Source: Claviceps africana
Lineage: Eukaryota; Ascomycota; Sordariomycetes; Hypocreales; Clavicipitaceae
Direction of reading: 5' to 3'
Length of the DNA stretch: 64,000 nucleotides
NCBI GenBank assembly: GCA_018360145.1
Contig: SRPY01000001.1
Coordinates: 186,001-250,000, forward strand
In this document: piece by piece, positions 51,701 to 62,605 of the stretch
Numbering within the stretch: the stretch's first letter is position 1
Layout: each line of letters begins with the position of its first letter
Translations under genes and position numbers: made by a program
Notes under the pieces: model-generated
Seen by the model: only the letters and a program-made list of their open reading frames with translations
What the model was told of the DNA's origin: nothing
The model's database searches: none

Positions 51701-54602
51701 TATATATATATTTATTAATAATACTATATTAAATATAAATAAAATTAATATTAAAATACTTTATATAATATAGCTTAATATTAAACCGTTTATTAAACTT
51801 CTTTATAAATACTATTTATAGTTTAGCTATTATTTAGCCCTCTTTAAAATAGTAGAAATAGTTATAATTCTTAAATAAAGGTATTAAAATCTTACTAAGC
51901 TTAAATTATAATATTTAATTTCCTTACTTTTATACCTTAATAAAGGCTTAAAAAGGCTAATAAACTACTATATTATTTATACTACTATTTTATTTTATAT
52001 TCTTTTATTTATATAATTTAAAGCTTTATTAAAATATAATAAAGTTAACTTTATAACTACTTTACTATATAAAATTAAATTTACTTTAAATAAAAGCCTT
52101 TTTTATACTTTAATTACTATAAATATTAAAGGTACCTTTAATATTATATTTTAAAATTACTTTATTTATTATATATAGCTTTAAGGCTAAGCTTTATATT
52201 TAATATAATAGATTTTATTATTTATAAAAAATAAATATATTATGGTATATTTTAATAACTTTACTTTAAACTTAGCCCTTTCTTAATATAATCTTTTATA
52301 AAGCTTATTAGCTTTTTTAATTTTATTTCTTTTATATATAAAGCCTATATTTAAACTCTCCCTTTTAAATTAAAGGTATAAATATATTAATAATATAGCT
52401 ACTTTTAGTATTATTAAGACTTTAAAAGAATTAATATATATTATTATATAAGCCTTAGCTAAGCTAAAGGTATAAAGCTTAGTAAATAGTATTTTTTTTA
52501 AATTAAAAAAGATAGCAATTATATATTTCTATAAAAATAATTAATAAACTTACCCCTTTATATACTATAGTACTATAAAAATTAAGCTTAATAATATAAT
52601 ATATTAACTAAAGGTTTAGTTTAATTGAAACTTACCTTTATTATATATATTTATATATAAAATATTAAAGCTAAAATTACTATAAAACTTCTCTTTTAGC
52701 TTTATAATATAGTTTATAATATTTTTCTTTTTTTTATTAAAAAAGCTATTATTACTATTATTTTTTTATAGCTTCTTTATATAATTATAATATAGTATTT
52801 AAGTATTTAAGTTTTATTTATTATTAATTTTAAAAAATAAATTTTACTATATAATAAATACCTTTTAAAAGAAATAAAAATAATATTTAAATAATACCTT
52901 TAAGCTATTATTTTTACTTAAAAAACTACCTTAATATTTTTTTTTATAAAGTTAATATAGCTTTAATATAACTTTTTTTAATTAAAAAATAGTAAATATA
53001 CTTAATTAAGCTATATACTTTTAATTTATATTATTTATTAACTTTATAAGCTTAAAATACTAATATGTTAAGCTATAATTAAATAAAAGACTATATAATA
53101 AAAAGCTATATATAAATATATATTATATATTACTATTATTAGCTTTTTATTTTATTTTACCTTTACTATATATTTAACTTTATAAAAAAAGTCCTTTATA
53201 TAATAATCTCTTTATTAAACCTTTTAATCTTTAATTTAATTAATAATACCTTTAAAAATAATACTATAACTACCTTTAAAATATAGGCTTTAAATATTAA
53301 TATTATTATTTATAATAATAAATTTAAAGAATAAAATAATAATATAAGCTTTAGCTTTATTATTTATTAATATAATATTATAGTAGCCTTTAATAAAAGT
53401 AAATTAATTAAAATAAAGGTATTTAATATAAAAGTTTAAAGTATATTTATTAAGCTTTAAGCTATTTTTTAACTTTAATTTTCTTTAAAGAATATTATAG
53501 TTTTATTTAATAATACTATAGTTATTTACTTTATTATTAACTATATCTTTATTTCTTTATAGGCTTAATTATTTAAATTTTTTTAATTAACTTAAAAATA
53601 TAGTAAGGTTTTTATAATTTAATACTTAAAGTATAAAGAAATTTTAAATAATAAAGCTATTAATAAAATTATTAAAATTAATTATATTATATTTATTATA
53701 GTAGCTTTAAGCTTTATTATTATTTTTATAAAAAAATAAATATATAAATATAATAAAGAAAACTTTTTAATTCAATAAAAATTTAATTAGCTTAAATTAT
53801 ATTATACCTTTAGCTTAATAGTATTAGCTATATTATATAATAAGCTTAATAACCTTTAGCCTATTTTAGCTTACTTTATTATAGCTTAAATTAACTATAA
53901 AGATTTTATAAATTATTATAAGTAGTTTTATTATTTAAATATTAAGCTTATTTATTTTTATAAATATTAAAAGGCTTTAAACTATCCCTTTTATTATTAA
54001 AAGGTTAAAGCTTATTATTATATAAAGCTAATACCTTTTATAATAATAACTATTATTATAATAATAAATAAAAAGTATATAACCTTTATAAAATTAATAT
54101 AATATATAAATTTTTATATTAAAATATATATTTAATAAAGCCTTTACTTTATTTCTTTTTTTATTTTTTATTTTTTTTACCTTTTTTTAAAACACTCTTT
54201 ATTTATTCTCTTTTTTATTATTCTTTTTAAAAATATTTCTCTTTTTTTTAATAAATATAGCTATAAAAGTATATATTTAATTATATAAATAATAAGCTAT
54301 AATTATCTTTTTATTAAATATTTATATATTTAAGTAAGTATATATAAAGGAAGGTATTAATACTTAAAAACGCTATAAACTTTATATATTAAAAGCTATA
54401 AAGATATAAAATAATAAAGGTAAGAGATATAAAAGAAAAAAGAGCTAAAGGGCCTAAAGGTTTTAAAGATTTATCTCTAAGCCTTTAAGTAAGTAAGCCC
54501 TATAAGGCCTGCCTACTTTAAACCTCTTTTTTAGCTAGCCTTACACGCCCTATGCTTAATTAGGACATAGCGGGCGTAAAATAAAACACACACACACACA
54601 CA
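48738..54602 (+). mobile_element. Tad1-like LINE, 5.9 kb, RIP-inactivated
   Basis: The 17-bp flanks are TTATTCTATAGGCCACT (48,721-48,737) and TTATTCTATAGGCTATT (54,603-54,619), a target duplication with two C-to-T changes on the AT-block side. The 5' end still has a perfect hairpin, TACCAGC-CGCGT-GCTGGTA (48,751-48,769). Reverse transcriptase is readable on the plus strand from about 51,730: a KPFIKLLYKY stretch, then LFKIVEIVIILK, KGLKRLI, ITINIKGTFN and finally YINNIAT (52,383-52,403) for YxDDIxx. The preceding 2.9 kb should hold ORF1 and endonuclease but is unreadable. The 3' end has a stem (ACGCCCTATG…CATAGCGGGCGT, 54,544-54,577), then AAAATAAAA and a CA run as tail. It lies in the interval between RPL12 and the O-GlcNAc transferase gene. 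Confidence 0.82.
54581..54602. repeat. (CA)n tail of the LINE
   Basis: Ten or so CA dinucleotides directly between the LINE 3' end and its right target duplication. By position they are tail sequence of the element. Confidence 0.75.
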
Positions 54603-54757
54603 TTATTCTATAGGCTATTATTAAAGTAATAAAATAGTTATAGCTCTTCTATGAATTTATATATCTACTTATATACAAGGTACCTTGTAAGTAAGTGTTT
54701 TGATTGGATGGCATAGCGGGTTAGTACCTTTGTAGTCTTCTGCGCACTAAAGGGATA

Positions 54758-55189
54758 TTATCCTGCCTACGCCACAACTTTCGCCACGAAGGCCACTCTG
54801 GCCAATGTCCCTTGTCTCTTGAACCAACACCATCAATTGGTACAGTCGGACGAGGAATACAATCATGCGAAACACTCCCCTCATTCCACAGACCTCGCCT
54901 GCACATATCGACGTCGCGAAACCCAATCGATGCTGCATTGAGATAGTCCAGCGTATGCATATCACTCGCTGAAATTGACGAAATAACAGTCCATATTCTC
55001 CAGCCGATGTTGGATACATATCGCTGCCGAGCGTCGTAAAGAGCCCAACGCTGCCAACGCCCCAGATGTGTCACGATTGGTCTCTCTCATCGGTCATGCG
55101 TTGATTCGCACGCCATGACCATTCAATGATACTCGAGCCGGCGCTCATCGTCTTCTCCCCTTCAGTTCGCCTCCGGACCCGAACACCGG
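54758..55189. other. Upstream region of the O-GlcNAc transferase gene
   Basis: Normal composition, clean of RIP, 430 bp. Probably promoter and 5' leader. A minus-strand open frame of 117 codons spans most of it but has no recognisable content. A TTCTCCCCTTCAG acceptor-like word at 55,152-55,164 could end a leader intron. Confidence 0.5.
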
Positions 55190-58100
55190 ATGGATATGTT
55201 GCCTGCGTCGCAGATGAGTCCCGTTGTGATGTCGGAAAAGCAGGGTGACGAGTCGATGTCGATTATTGCCAGCTTTCAAAGAAATGGGATAGTTGATGGT
55301 TACAATGGTCGTGACACTTCGTTTCAACGACACTCCTTTCCGATACGATTATCTCAACCAATTCAACGTGTTGCCAATCCAGTTGCGCACCGCACACCGC
55401 TGCCTGAACACATTCTACGGAGGAAGACGCCGAGTGGGACGATTGATGCTGGCTATGATGGTTCACATATCCAATCGTCCCCTCGACCGCCTCTGAAACA
55501 ACTCGTCCTCCCTGCACCATTCAATCGCAAAGCGCTTTCTTGTCCAAACGCTGTCCCAGTGTCACCGCAGCACTGCCATTACTGGAATCATTCCACGTTA
55601 CCAACTCCACTTGATCAAGCTATACAGACACAATCCGGCTCTGTGTCAGATTTGTGGACTGCTACCGGTGAACCATCAACTTTTCAGTTGCTGGGCAACA
55701 GTATCCAGCGTTTCATGGTTGAACATCCTGATCTTATCCAACCCGTTGTTGGAGCAAAGAACCACGATGTTCGGGCGTTCTGTCCACCTCCATCACCGAA
55801 CAATGGCTCTCTTGTCCTTGGTCGACAGGCATGGCATTCAGCAACCACGCCGCGGAATCATCGCAACCATGGTCAAACTCGTCACTCTGGACCTGGTCGT
55901 GTAGGCCAGGTTGAATGCCAGCTTCCACATGGATCGCTCACGGACTGCTTGCTCCAACGTGACCCGATTTACAATAGATGCCATGATATGCCAAGAATGG
56001 GAAACCAGTTGGCCAACGACTCACAGTGGCCATCACAGCCTACCCCAAGCTTGGATATCATACAATCAGCTCATACAGTAATGATGGACGGGCAACAACA
56101 GTTCCGCGAAAAGGCATTGGAGCATTCCTACCACAGCTACGTTGAGTTGCTCTCATATTTGCAGGCGAATGGGAAGACTAATCCGACAAGGACTAGCCCA
56201 AGTACACTCGACACGCAAAAGCTGCTGCCGTATCCCAAACCGCCCAGACTCTGCAGCACCGGAGGGATCAGAGGCACAAGTTCCTCAGGCTCAGATTACT
56301 GTCGTCAGAATAATGCGGCAGTGACAGCAATCCTACGGACCAGACGGGACACTTTTAATAGCAGCCGTCCGACCTACAACGAAGCATGTCATGAACAGAC
56401 GTCTCAAGGCCGCGTGATCAATGTCGCACGCAAGCCATTACAAGCGGCTCACTCTGATGCGATGATGTCTTTCGCAACTCACAATGCGCCCGGGAGGCCT
56501 TCACCCGTCGTCAACGCCATATCGACGTTGGAAACTCTAGACAGACTTTGTGAGCAAAGTGGCTGGGAATGGCTCCAAGGCATGTTCATTGAAGGTTGTC
56601 TTCAGTACGCCTTGGAGCTGTACAATGATACCCTCAAATCTTTCTCTCGGATCGTCGCAATCAATCCAAGGTAAGTTACCCAGAACTGGAAACTTCGCTT
56701 CGCTGCCTGATCTAAGAACTGCGACTTCTCAGTCATGTTGAAGCCATGACCCATAGGGGCGCAGCTTTGTATTGTCTTGGACGAAAAGACGAAGCCGAGC
56801 AAAGTTGGCTCTGTGCCGTAAAGGTGCAACCCTCTGATCTCGATGCCACCGAGCATCTGGTGGGTCACCTTTACAAGTATCGCAGTGAAAAAGCTGTGGA
56901 AATCATATCATATGTTCAGAAATCACTGTACTGTGCGGCGCATGTTCCGGTATCAAACGATGATATGAGTAGTAGCTCTGATTCTGGTAATGGAAAATCC
57001 TCCTTGGTGGCCAACGACCCGAAGGGTGAGTCCAATATGCGAGTACAAAGTGACGAGGAGGCGTCTGCGGGATTTGGCTCTAGCGGCTACCTCCTTTCTG
57101 GTGTTGACAATGGAAGATTACTGGCCCTCGTTCACGCCAAAGGCACGATTCTTTATGGCCAGAAGGATGCCGAACGAGCCTCAGAGGCGTTTCAAGAAGC
57201 TGTGATGATTAGCGTCGGCCGGCGATTTGGCGGCATTCAGGAACTCATACATCGGATTCAGCTCGCAGTGTCACCCCAACCCGGGCGCCAGAAACAACAG
57301 GCAGGCGGGATTACGACAGCGCGGTCGCTGCAGCCTCTCATGTTACCACCGGAGAGGGCTCGTCAAACTGCCCGACTCCTATTTGGCAGCAACGGTGAGC
57401 TGCCGGGACTCGTGCACCTTGGAAATGGCCTTTCTAGACGGGTCGCGGTACAAATCACTAGCAACTCGTTGCTATCACTCGCCAAAATCCTACAGGATGC
57501 CATCTCCAATGGCAGCGCAGACACGAGTCTACTTCATGGAGTTTCACAAGTAAGCGATATTCTCACTCTCTACTACCTGTCCTTCTCTCTCCAGGAAAGC
57601 CCGTCCACGGCAAACAATGTCGGTATTCTCCTGGCGGGATTTCCACAAACTGTTACCACGACTACGATTATGTCCTCCAAGATGACGCCGCAAGCCAGTA
57701 TGGGTATACCAGGCATCACCCCGGGAAGCGGTCTTGCACTCGCGCTTGCTTATTATAATTACGGTCTCCGACTGGATCCGAATCATGTTCATCTTCATAC
57801 AAATCTTGGCAGCTTACTCAAAGACACTGGGCAACTGGATCTGGCAATCCAAATGTACGAACGTGCAGTATTGTGCGACGGCTCATTCGACATTGCCTTG
57901 ACGAATCTGGCAAACGCCGTGAAGGACAAGGGCCGAATTAACGAGGCCATCGTTTATTATCAGCGGGCTGTGGACACAAATCCTAGGTTTGCAGAGGCTG
58001 TCTGCGGTCTTTTTACTGCCCTGAACTCAGTCTGCAACTGGCATGGTCGCGGCGGTGCTCTACTAGAATCCGGACTGTACGACCGGTGGCACGTTGGTAA

Positions 58101-60149
58101 TGATGGAGGACTAGTCGATGTTCGCATCAGTGGCTGCAGCAGCGGTCTCACAAAGCGTGTCGTGGACATCGTCGCGCAGCAACTCCAAGATGCGTCTCAC
58201 TGGGGCCTGGGCATCCTGCAAGACTCCGCCATCCAGGGCCTGACAAGACAGTTGCAGCATTTGTGCAAGGATCCTTGTTTCACTCTCGACGCCGCCCTTC
58301 GTCACTGGGCCGGCCAGCCCTGGGAGGGTTCCCGACTGCTGCGCCTGATGGAGCGCGCCGTGCGGATCCTCCAGAGAAATTGGTATAAAGACTCGCACGA
58401 GACGAAGCGGACGAAGCGGACGAAGCAGACGACGGGACCGGCGGAGAAGCGATATCTGAGGCCGAACCTGCCGCAAAACCTCGCCGTGCCGTCGGCCCCA
58501 ACTGTCCTCCCATTTCACACCTTCACTTGTCCTCTGTCTGCAGTTGAAATCCGGACAATCGCCCAACGAAATGCCACTCGCATCTCCTTCTCTACGCTTC
58601 GGTCGCCCTGGATAAGCACCGCAGTTCATCGGCCTCCGCCTCCACCAGAGCCACAGCTAAACGTAGGGTACCTGTCATCGGATTTTAACAATCACCCACT
58701 CGCACATTTGTAAGTCGCTCGCTGTTCCGGGTCGTTGGCCTGATTCCGTTTGTCGGACATTGACGGAGCTGATCATGGAAAGGATGCAATCCGCGTTTGG
58801 TTTCCACAACCCGCACCGTGTTCGGGCAATCTGTTATGCTACCACGCCTAGTGATGGGTCGGTTCATCGGCGGCAGATTGAAAACGAGGCGCCGATTTTT
58901 CGGAATGTCAGCAACTGGCCGCCAGACAAGTTGATCGAGCAGATCAACCAAGATCATGTCCACATTCTGGTGAACCTGAACGGCTACACACGAGGCGCAC
59001 GGAACGAAATATTTGCCGCCAGGCCGGCACCCATTCAAATGTCATTCATGGGCTTTGCCGGCACTCTGGGCGCGGAGTGGTGCGACTACCTCTTGGCAGA
59101 TAGGATGGCCGTTCCGCCGTCCACTCTGAGGCCTTGGAGGAACAACGTCACACTGGAGGACATTTTTCACGACGACAATGAAGGCCTCGATGGTGATTGG
59201 ATGTACTCGGAAAATATCATCTTCTGTCGCGAAACATTTTTCTGCTGCGATCATGCACAGTCCTCCGCGTCTGGCGAGACGGGCACCAGCTGGCAAGAGG
59301 AAGCAAGGCAAAGGTGGGAGATGCGCAAGGAGCTGTTCCCCGACCTGGAAGACGATGTCGTCATTCTCGGCAATTTTAACCAACTTTACAAGGTGAGTTT
59401 TTTTTTAGTTTTTTTTTAGTTTTTTTTTAGTTTTTTTTTTTTTTTTGGAATGACTGCTTCCGGAAAGCAACCCTGCCCGGGAGCAAAAGGTTTATTGATC
59501 TTGACTGAACCAGATTGATCCAACGACATTTCGGTCTTGGCTACGTATACTATCGCAAGTTCCACGCGCTGTTTTGTGGTTGCTTCGGTTTCCCGAGCCT
59601 GGCGAGAGTAACCTGAGAGCGACTGCAAGACGGTGGGCTGGCCCCGAAGTGGCGTCTCGGATTGTTTTCACCGACGTGGCCCTGAAAAACCAACACATTT
59701 CCCGAGCTCGTGTTTGTGATTTGTTTCTAGACACGCCCGAATGCAACGCACACACGACTGCGGCGGACATCTTGTGGTCCAGCACGCCGTTGCTTACTCT
59801 CCCGCGATACCCCTACAAGATGTGCTCTCGTATGGCTGCGTCGATCCTGCAGGGCGCACTGCCCAAGTCCAGCGAGGGCCAGCGAGTGGCTGCGGAGCTT
59901 ATCGTGCGCACGGAAGAGGAATATGAGCAACGGGCAATTGACTTGGCCAACGATTTTACCATTACACTCGATGTGGCCGGTTACGGACAAGGCAAGGGAC
60001 GTCTGGCTGACATGCGCAAGTTGTTGTGGGACAGCAAGAGGCATTGCAGCCTCTTCAACACCCGGAGATGGGTTGAGCATCTCGAAACAGCCTACGAGAA
60101 AGCGTGGGAGAGGTGGGTCGAGGGCATCGGAGGGGACATATACCTCTGA
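55190..60149 (+). CDS. UDP-GlcNAc:peptide O-GlcNAc transferase-like protein (GT41)
   Basis: Four coding exons: 55,190-56,670, 56,733-58,709, 58,783-59,392 and 59,514-60,149, total 1,567 residues. Residues 1 to about 440 are low-complexity (Q, S, P, H, N-rich) with a conserved RRKTPSGTIDAGYDGS patch near 85. TPR-like repeats occupy about 450-570 and 830-930; NLGSLLKDTGQLDLAIQMYE is typical. The catalytic GT-B region runs from about 1,135: GYLSSDFNNHPLAHLM, with the family's active-site histidine in NHPLAHL, then NLNGYTRGARNEIFAARP, GFAGTLGAEWCDYLLAD, ILGNFNQLYKIDP, VLWLLRFP and CNAHTTAADILWSSTP, matching OGT segments in order. OGT adds GlcNAc to Ser/Thr of nuclear and cytosolic proteins; the fungal role is poorly known. 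A K/R-T repeat (TKRTKRTKQT) near 1,050 is coded by tandem 9-mers. The third intron contains repeated AGTTTTTTTTT. An upstream non-coding exon cannot be excluded. Confidence 0.92.
59393..59513 (+). repeat. Intronic (AGTTTTTTTTT)n tract
   Basis: Inside the third intron of the O-GlcNAc transferase gene. Three copies of AG plus nine T are followed by about 18 T, starting just 5 bases from the donor GTGAG. The branch and acceptor end TTGACTGAACCAG is intact. Confidence 0.9.
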
Positions 60150-61343
60150 GCTGGGGCGAGCGGTGCTCGTTTTTTTACGACTTGTGATGAGCATGGCGTT
60201 TTTCGGTTGTGGATTGTAGTCGAACACGAGTGCAGCGTTAGAAATGCATCACGTTGCAGCATTGCTGAGAATCGGAGCCAAGTTGTGGCTGCCAAGCCAA
60301 CTCGGCCAAACGTGTTGCCTCGGATCGGAATTCCATCCCCGATGACAAGACATTTTGGCCAGGCTGTCCTCTTTCCGTCCGCTTCTTGACTAGGACGACT
60401 TGCGCCGGCAAACGATGAGCTGGTGACGGGTTTCGTTGTCCATGTCAATCAACAGCTAACACGTGGACCATGGAGCACGATGAAGCACGATGAAGCACGA
60501 TGGAGTAGTTAGGGGAGGGGGGGGGGGTTAGAAAGCCACAAGACGCGTGCTCTCATCATACACAAATAAACAGTTGGGCAATGAGGGGGCAAAAAAAAAC
60601 ATGAAGACACCGTCTTCCAAACGTACAGCGTGTCATCAATCCGTTTTTTTTTTTAAAAAAAAAAAATTGGACTACTAGTAAAAACTTAGAAATCGTAGCG
60701 TATCCCTCGAGGTTGTTTTACTGGCTTGGTTTGGGCAAGCTTCTAACCACTGCGTCGTGTCGTAAGGACATCTCAACGTGTCATCTTGGTCTAGTCTTCC
60801 TGCTCTGTGGCTGGGAGAAGATTTTCGTGGGAACAGCCACTGGGTTTATTGTTTGCGCCGACTAGGTGCCAGATGATGATGTCTGGTCCACAGGTAGAAT
60901 GAACTACGCCCAGCCACACATCGCGGGCCTATACCTTGCAAGTTCTTAGTCCTATCCGCTAAACTTGGGGGGGGCTGGCGAGAAGTGTTGAGATGCTGCC
61001 AAGTCTTCTATTCTGGGAGTTTTGATTCGTTGGCGAGGAAGTCCGTGCTTCATCAACATCAACAACGTGACAGACGGCGTACCTGGAGGAGCCAAATGCC
61101 TTGGGACTATTTAACCTCATGAATCACTTGTGTTGAACCTTTACATTCATCGAATCAGCGTTTCCAACGTGTCAAGGAGAGAAAAAAAAAAAAAAAAAAC
61201 AAAGAATGATGGGAGAGCATCGTACCGCCCCCATGGTTTGCTTTACGCCACCTACAGAGCTAGATGAACCCCCCCCCCCCCTTCTCCCATGGAGCTCAGA
61301 TGCTGTGTGTAAAAAGACTTTGATACATTTGCAGCGACGAGGC

Positions 61344-61497
61344 CAGAGAGGAGAGAGGGGAGAGTGGAAAGGGGAGAGGGGAGAGGGGAGAGGGGAGAGG
61401 GGAGAGGGGAGAGGGGAGAGGGGGAGGAGAGGAGAGGAGGAGAGAGGAGGAGGAAGATTTTTTTTTTTTAAAAAAAAAAAGAGAGAGAGAGAGAGAG
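61344..61497. repeat. GA-rich minisatellite with T12A11 palindrome
   Basis: About 110 bp of one-strand purine with 7-bp units GGGGAGA (about eight copies, 61,371-61,421), then irregular GGAGGA, then T12A11 and a GA dinucleotide run. Mirror-type polypurine DNA of this kind can form triplex structure (general knowledge). Confidence 0.9.
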
Positions 61498-61935
61498 TAG
61501 TGTAACATGAACCGCTCCTGCAAGGCCCCTTGATTCCACGGCCCATTGTTGGCTTACACCTCTCTGCCTCTCTTGACATGTCCGCCTCCACTGCCCACTG
61601 GAAACAGCACCGTAGCACAGGCAGATGGATCCCGCAGGGCGAGAAACCTGCCTTCTCGAAGAGATACGAAGCCAAACGTCTGCCAAGAAGCAGTGTCTGG
61701 ACACAAGGTTTGTCGAGTGTGTGAGCTCCAGCTGTTCCTAGCAGGAGTGACATGAGGTCCACTGGATGTTCTCCATCATGAGGATTGAAAACTTTGCAGA
61801 GCTCGTATACTTAGTGTAAGTACTTAGCAAAGCGCCATGATGGGTAAACAAACACGGCAGGTACATGCTTATGCTGCTCTGCCATACCCAAGACATATAT
61901 AGCTATCATGTATACAGCAGGGAGGCATGTAAGTG

Positions 61936-62052
61936 GTAGGTAGGTCGGTACCTGGGCAGTAGGTACCTTGAGCAAGTAGGTAGGTAGGTGGCTACCTGTC
62001 CACCTGCCCCCTACCTACCTACTACTTACCTACTAGATACTTGAAGCAAGTA
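61936..62052. repeat. TAGG/CCTA inverted-repeat zone
   Basis: GTAGGTAGGTAGGTGG (61,976-61,991) is followed by CTACCTACCTACTA (62,011-62,024), with further GGTACC and AAGCAAGTA words on both sides. The two halves can pair as a hairpin. Confidence 0.8.
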
Positions 62053-62605
62053 CCCAACATCGAACCTACGTCCTTTGTACCTGCCCAAGACAGGCAGGCG
62101 CGTCCACGCCGCAGCGACGCTAAGAAAGTATCCCTGCCTCTAGCTCGTCTTTCACCCCCTTCCGTAGCCGCTGCCCATACGGCCCGTAGATCCATCCCCA
62201 TCCATACGCCCTCCAAAAATCGACATTGCTCCAAAAACCGTCTAGCGCCAAATAGGCTCCTGGATGTTATAAAATACCGAGCCTCACCGGACCTGCCTGT
62301 CACCAGCGTTGTGCTTCCGTTTTACTTCATTGTCAACCGCCGCCGCATCGTCTATCTTGCAAAAAAAAAAAAAAACCCCAAAAAAAAACCGTCTTTCCGC
62401 GTCCAGGCATCTGGTATCAAACGACATCGTTCGGTAAGCATCCTTCACCAAAGAGGGTAGCAGCATAAGCAGCTCCTCGTCAACGACAACGACAACACTC
62501 AAAGTCGCCAAAAGAATTGCCTCCCCGAGGTATGAAATCCATCTCCTCATCTTCCCTTTGGCAACGTCGTCGTTTCCTAATCAAACCACAAGATCCCAAT
62601 TCGTC

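Larger units (their letters stand above)
48632..54757. mobile_element. Small inverted-repeat element (MITE-like) split by a LINE
   Basis: The ends 48,632-48,658 and 54,731-54,757 are inverted copies of 27 bp with two mismatches, both C/T. Each outer end reads TA then TCCCTTT, consistent with a TA target site (Tc1/mariner style; inference). Without the LINE and one duplication the element is about 244 bp (48,632-48,737 plus 54,620-54,757) with no coding capacity. A third end of the same family is at 43,727-43,753, and similarity between 43,700-43,726 and the left arm extends well inside the terminal repeat. All copies lie within a few hundred bases of an AT-block edge. Confidence 0.65.
60150..62605. 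other. Long intergenic region with low-complexity tracts
   Basis: No credible gene. It contains GAAGCACGAT tandem words (60,475-60,502), G9 runs, T11A12 (60,644-60,666), poly-A and poly-C runs, a GA-rich minisatellite (61,344-61,456), T12A11 followed by GA (61,458-61,497), a TAGG/CCTA palindromic zone (61,936-62,052) and A-rich runs at 62,361-62,390. The open frame of 196 codons at 61,172-61,762 (-) is built on these tracts. The pyrimidine- and CA-rich stretch 62,330-62,605 is probably the leader of the Myb gene. Confidence 0.65.

Noticed and set aside
54721..55074. 117-codon minus-strand open frame
   Set aside because: Overlaps the MITE end and the upstream region of the transferase gene; no recognisable content.
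61172..61762. 196-codon open frame on the minus strand
   Set aside because: Its content is mostly translation of the GA minisatellite and homopolymers; no domain or conserved segment.
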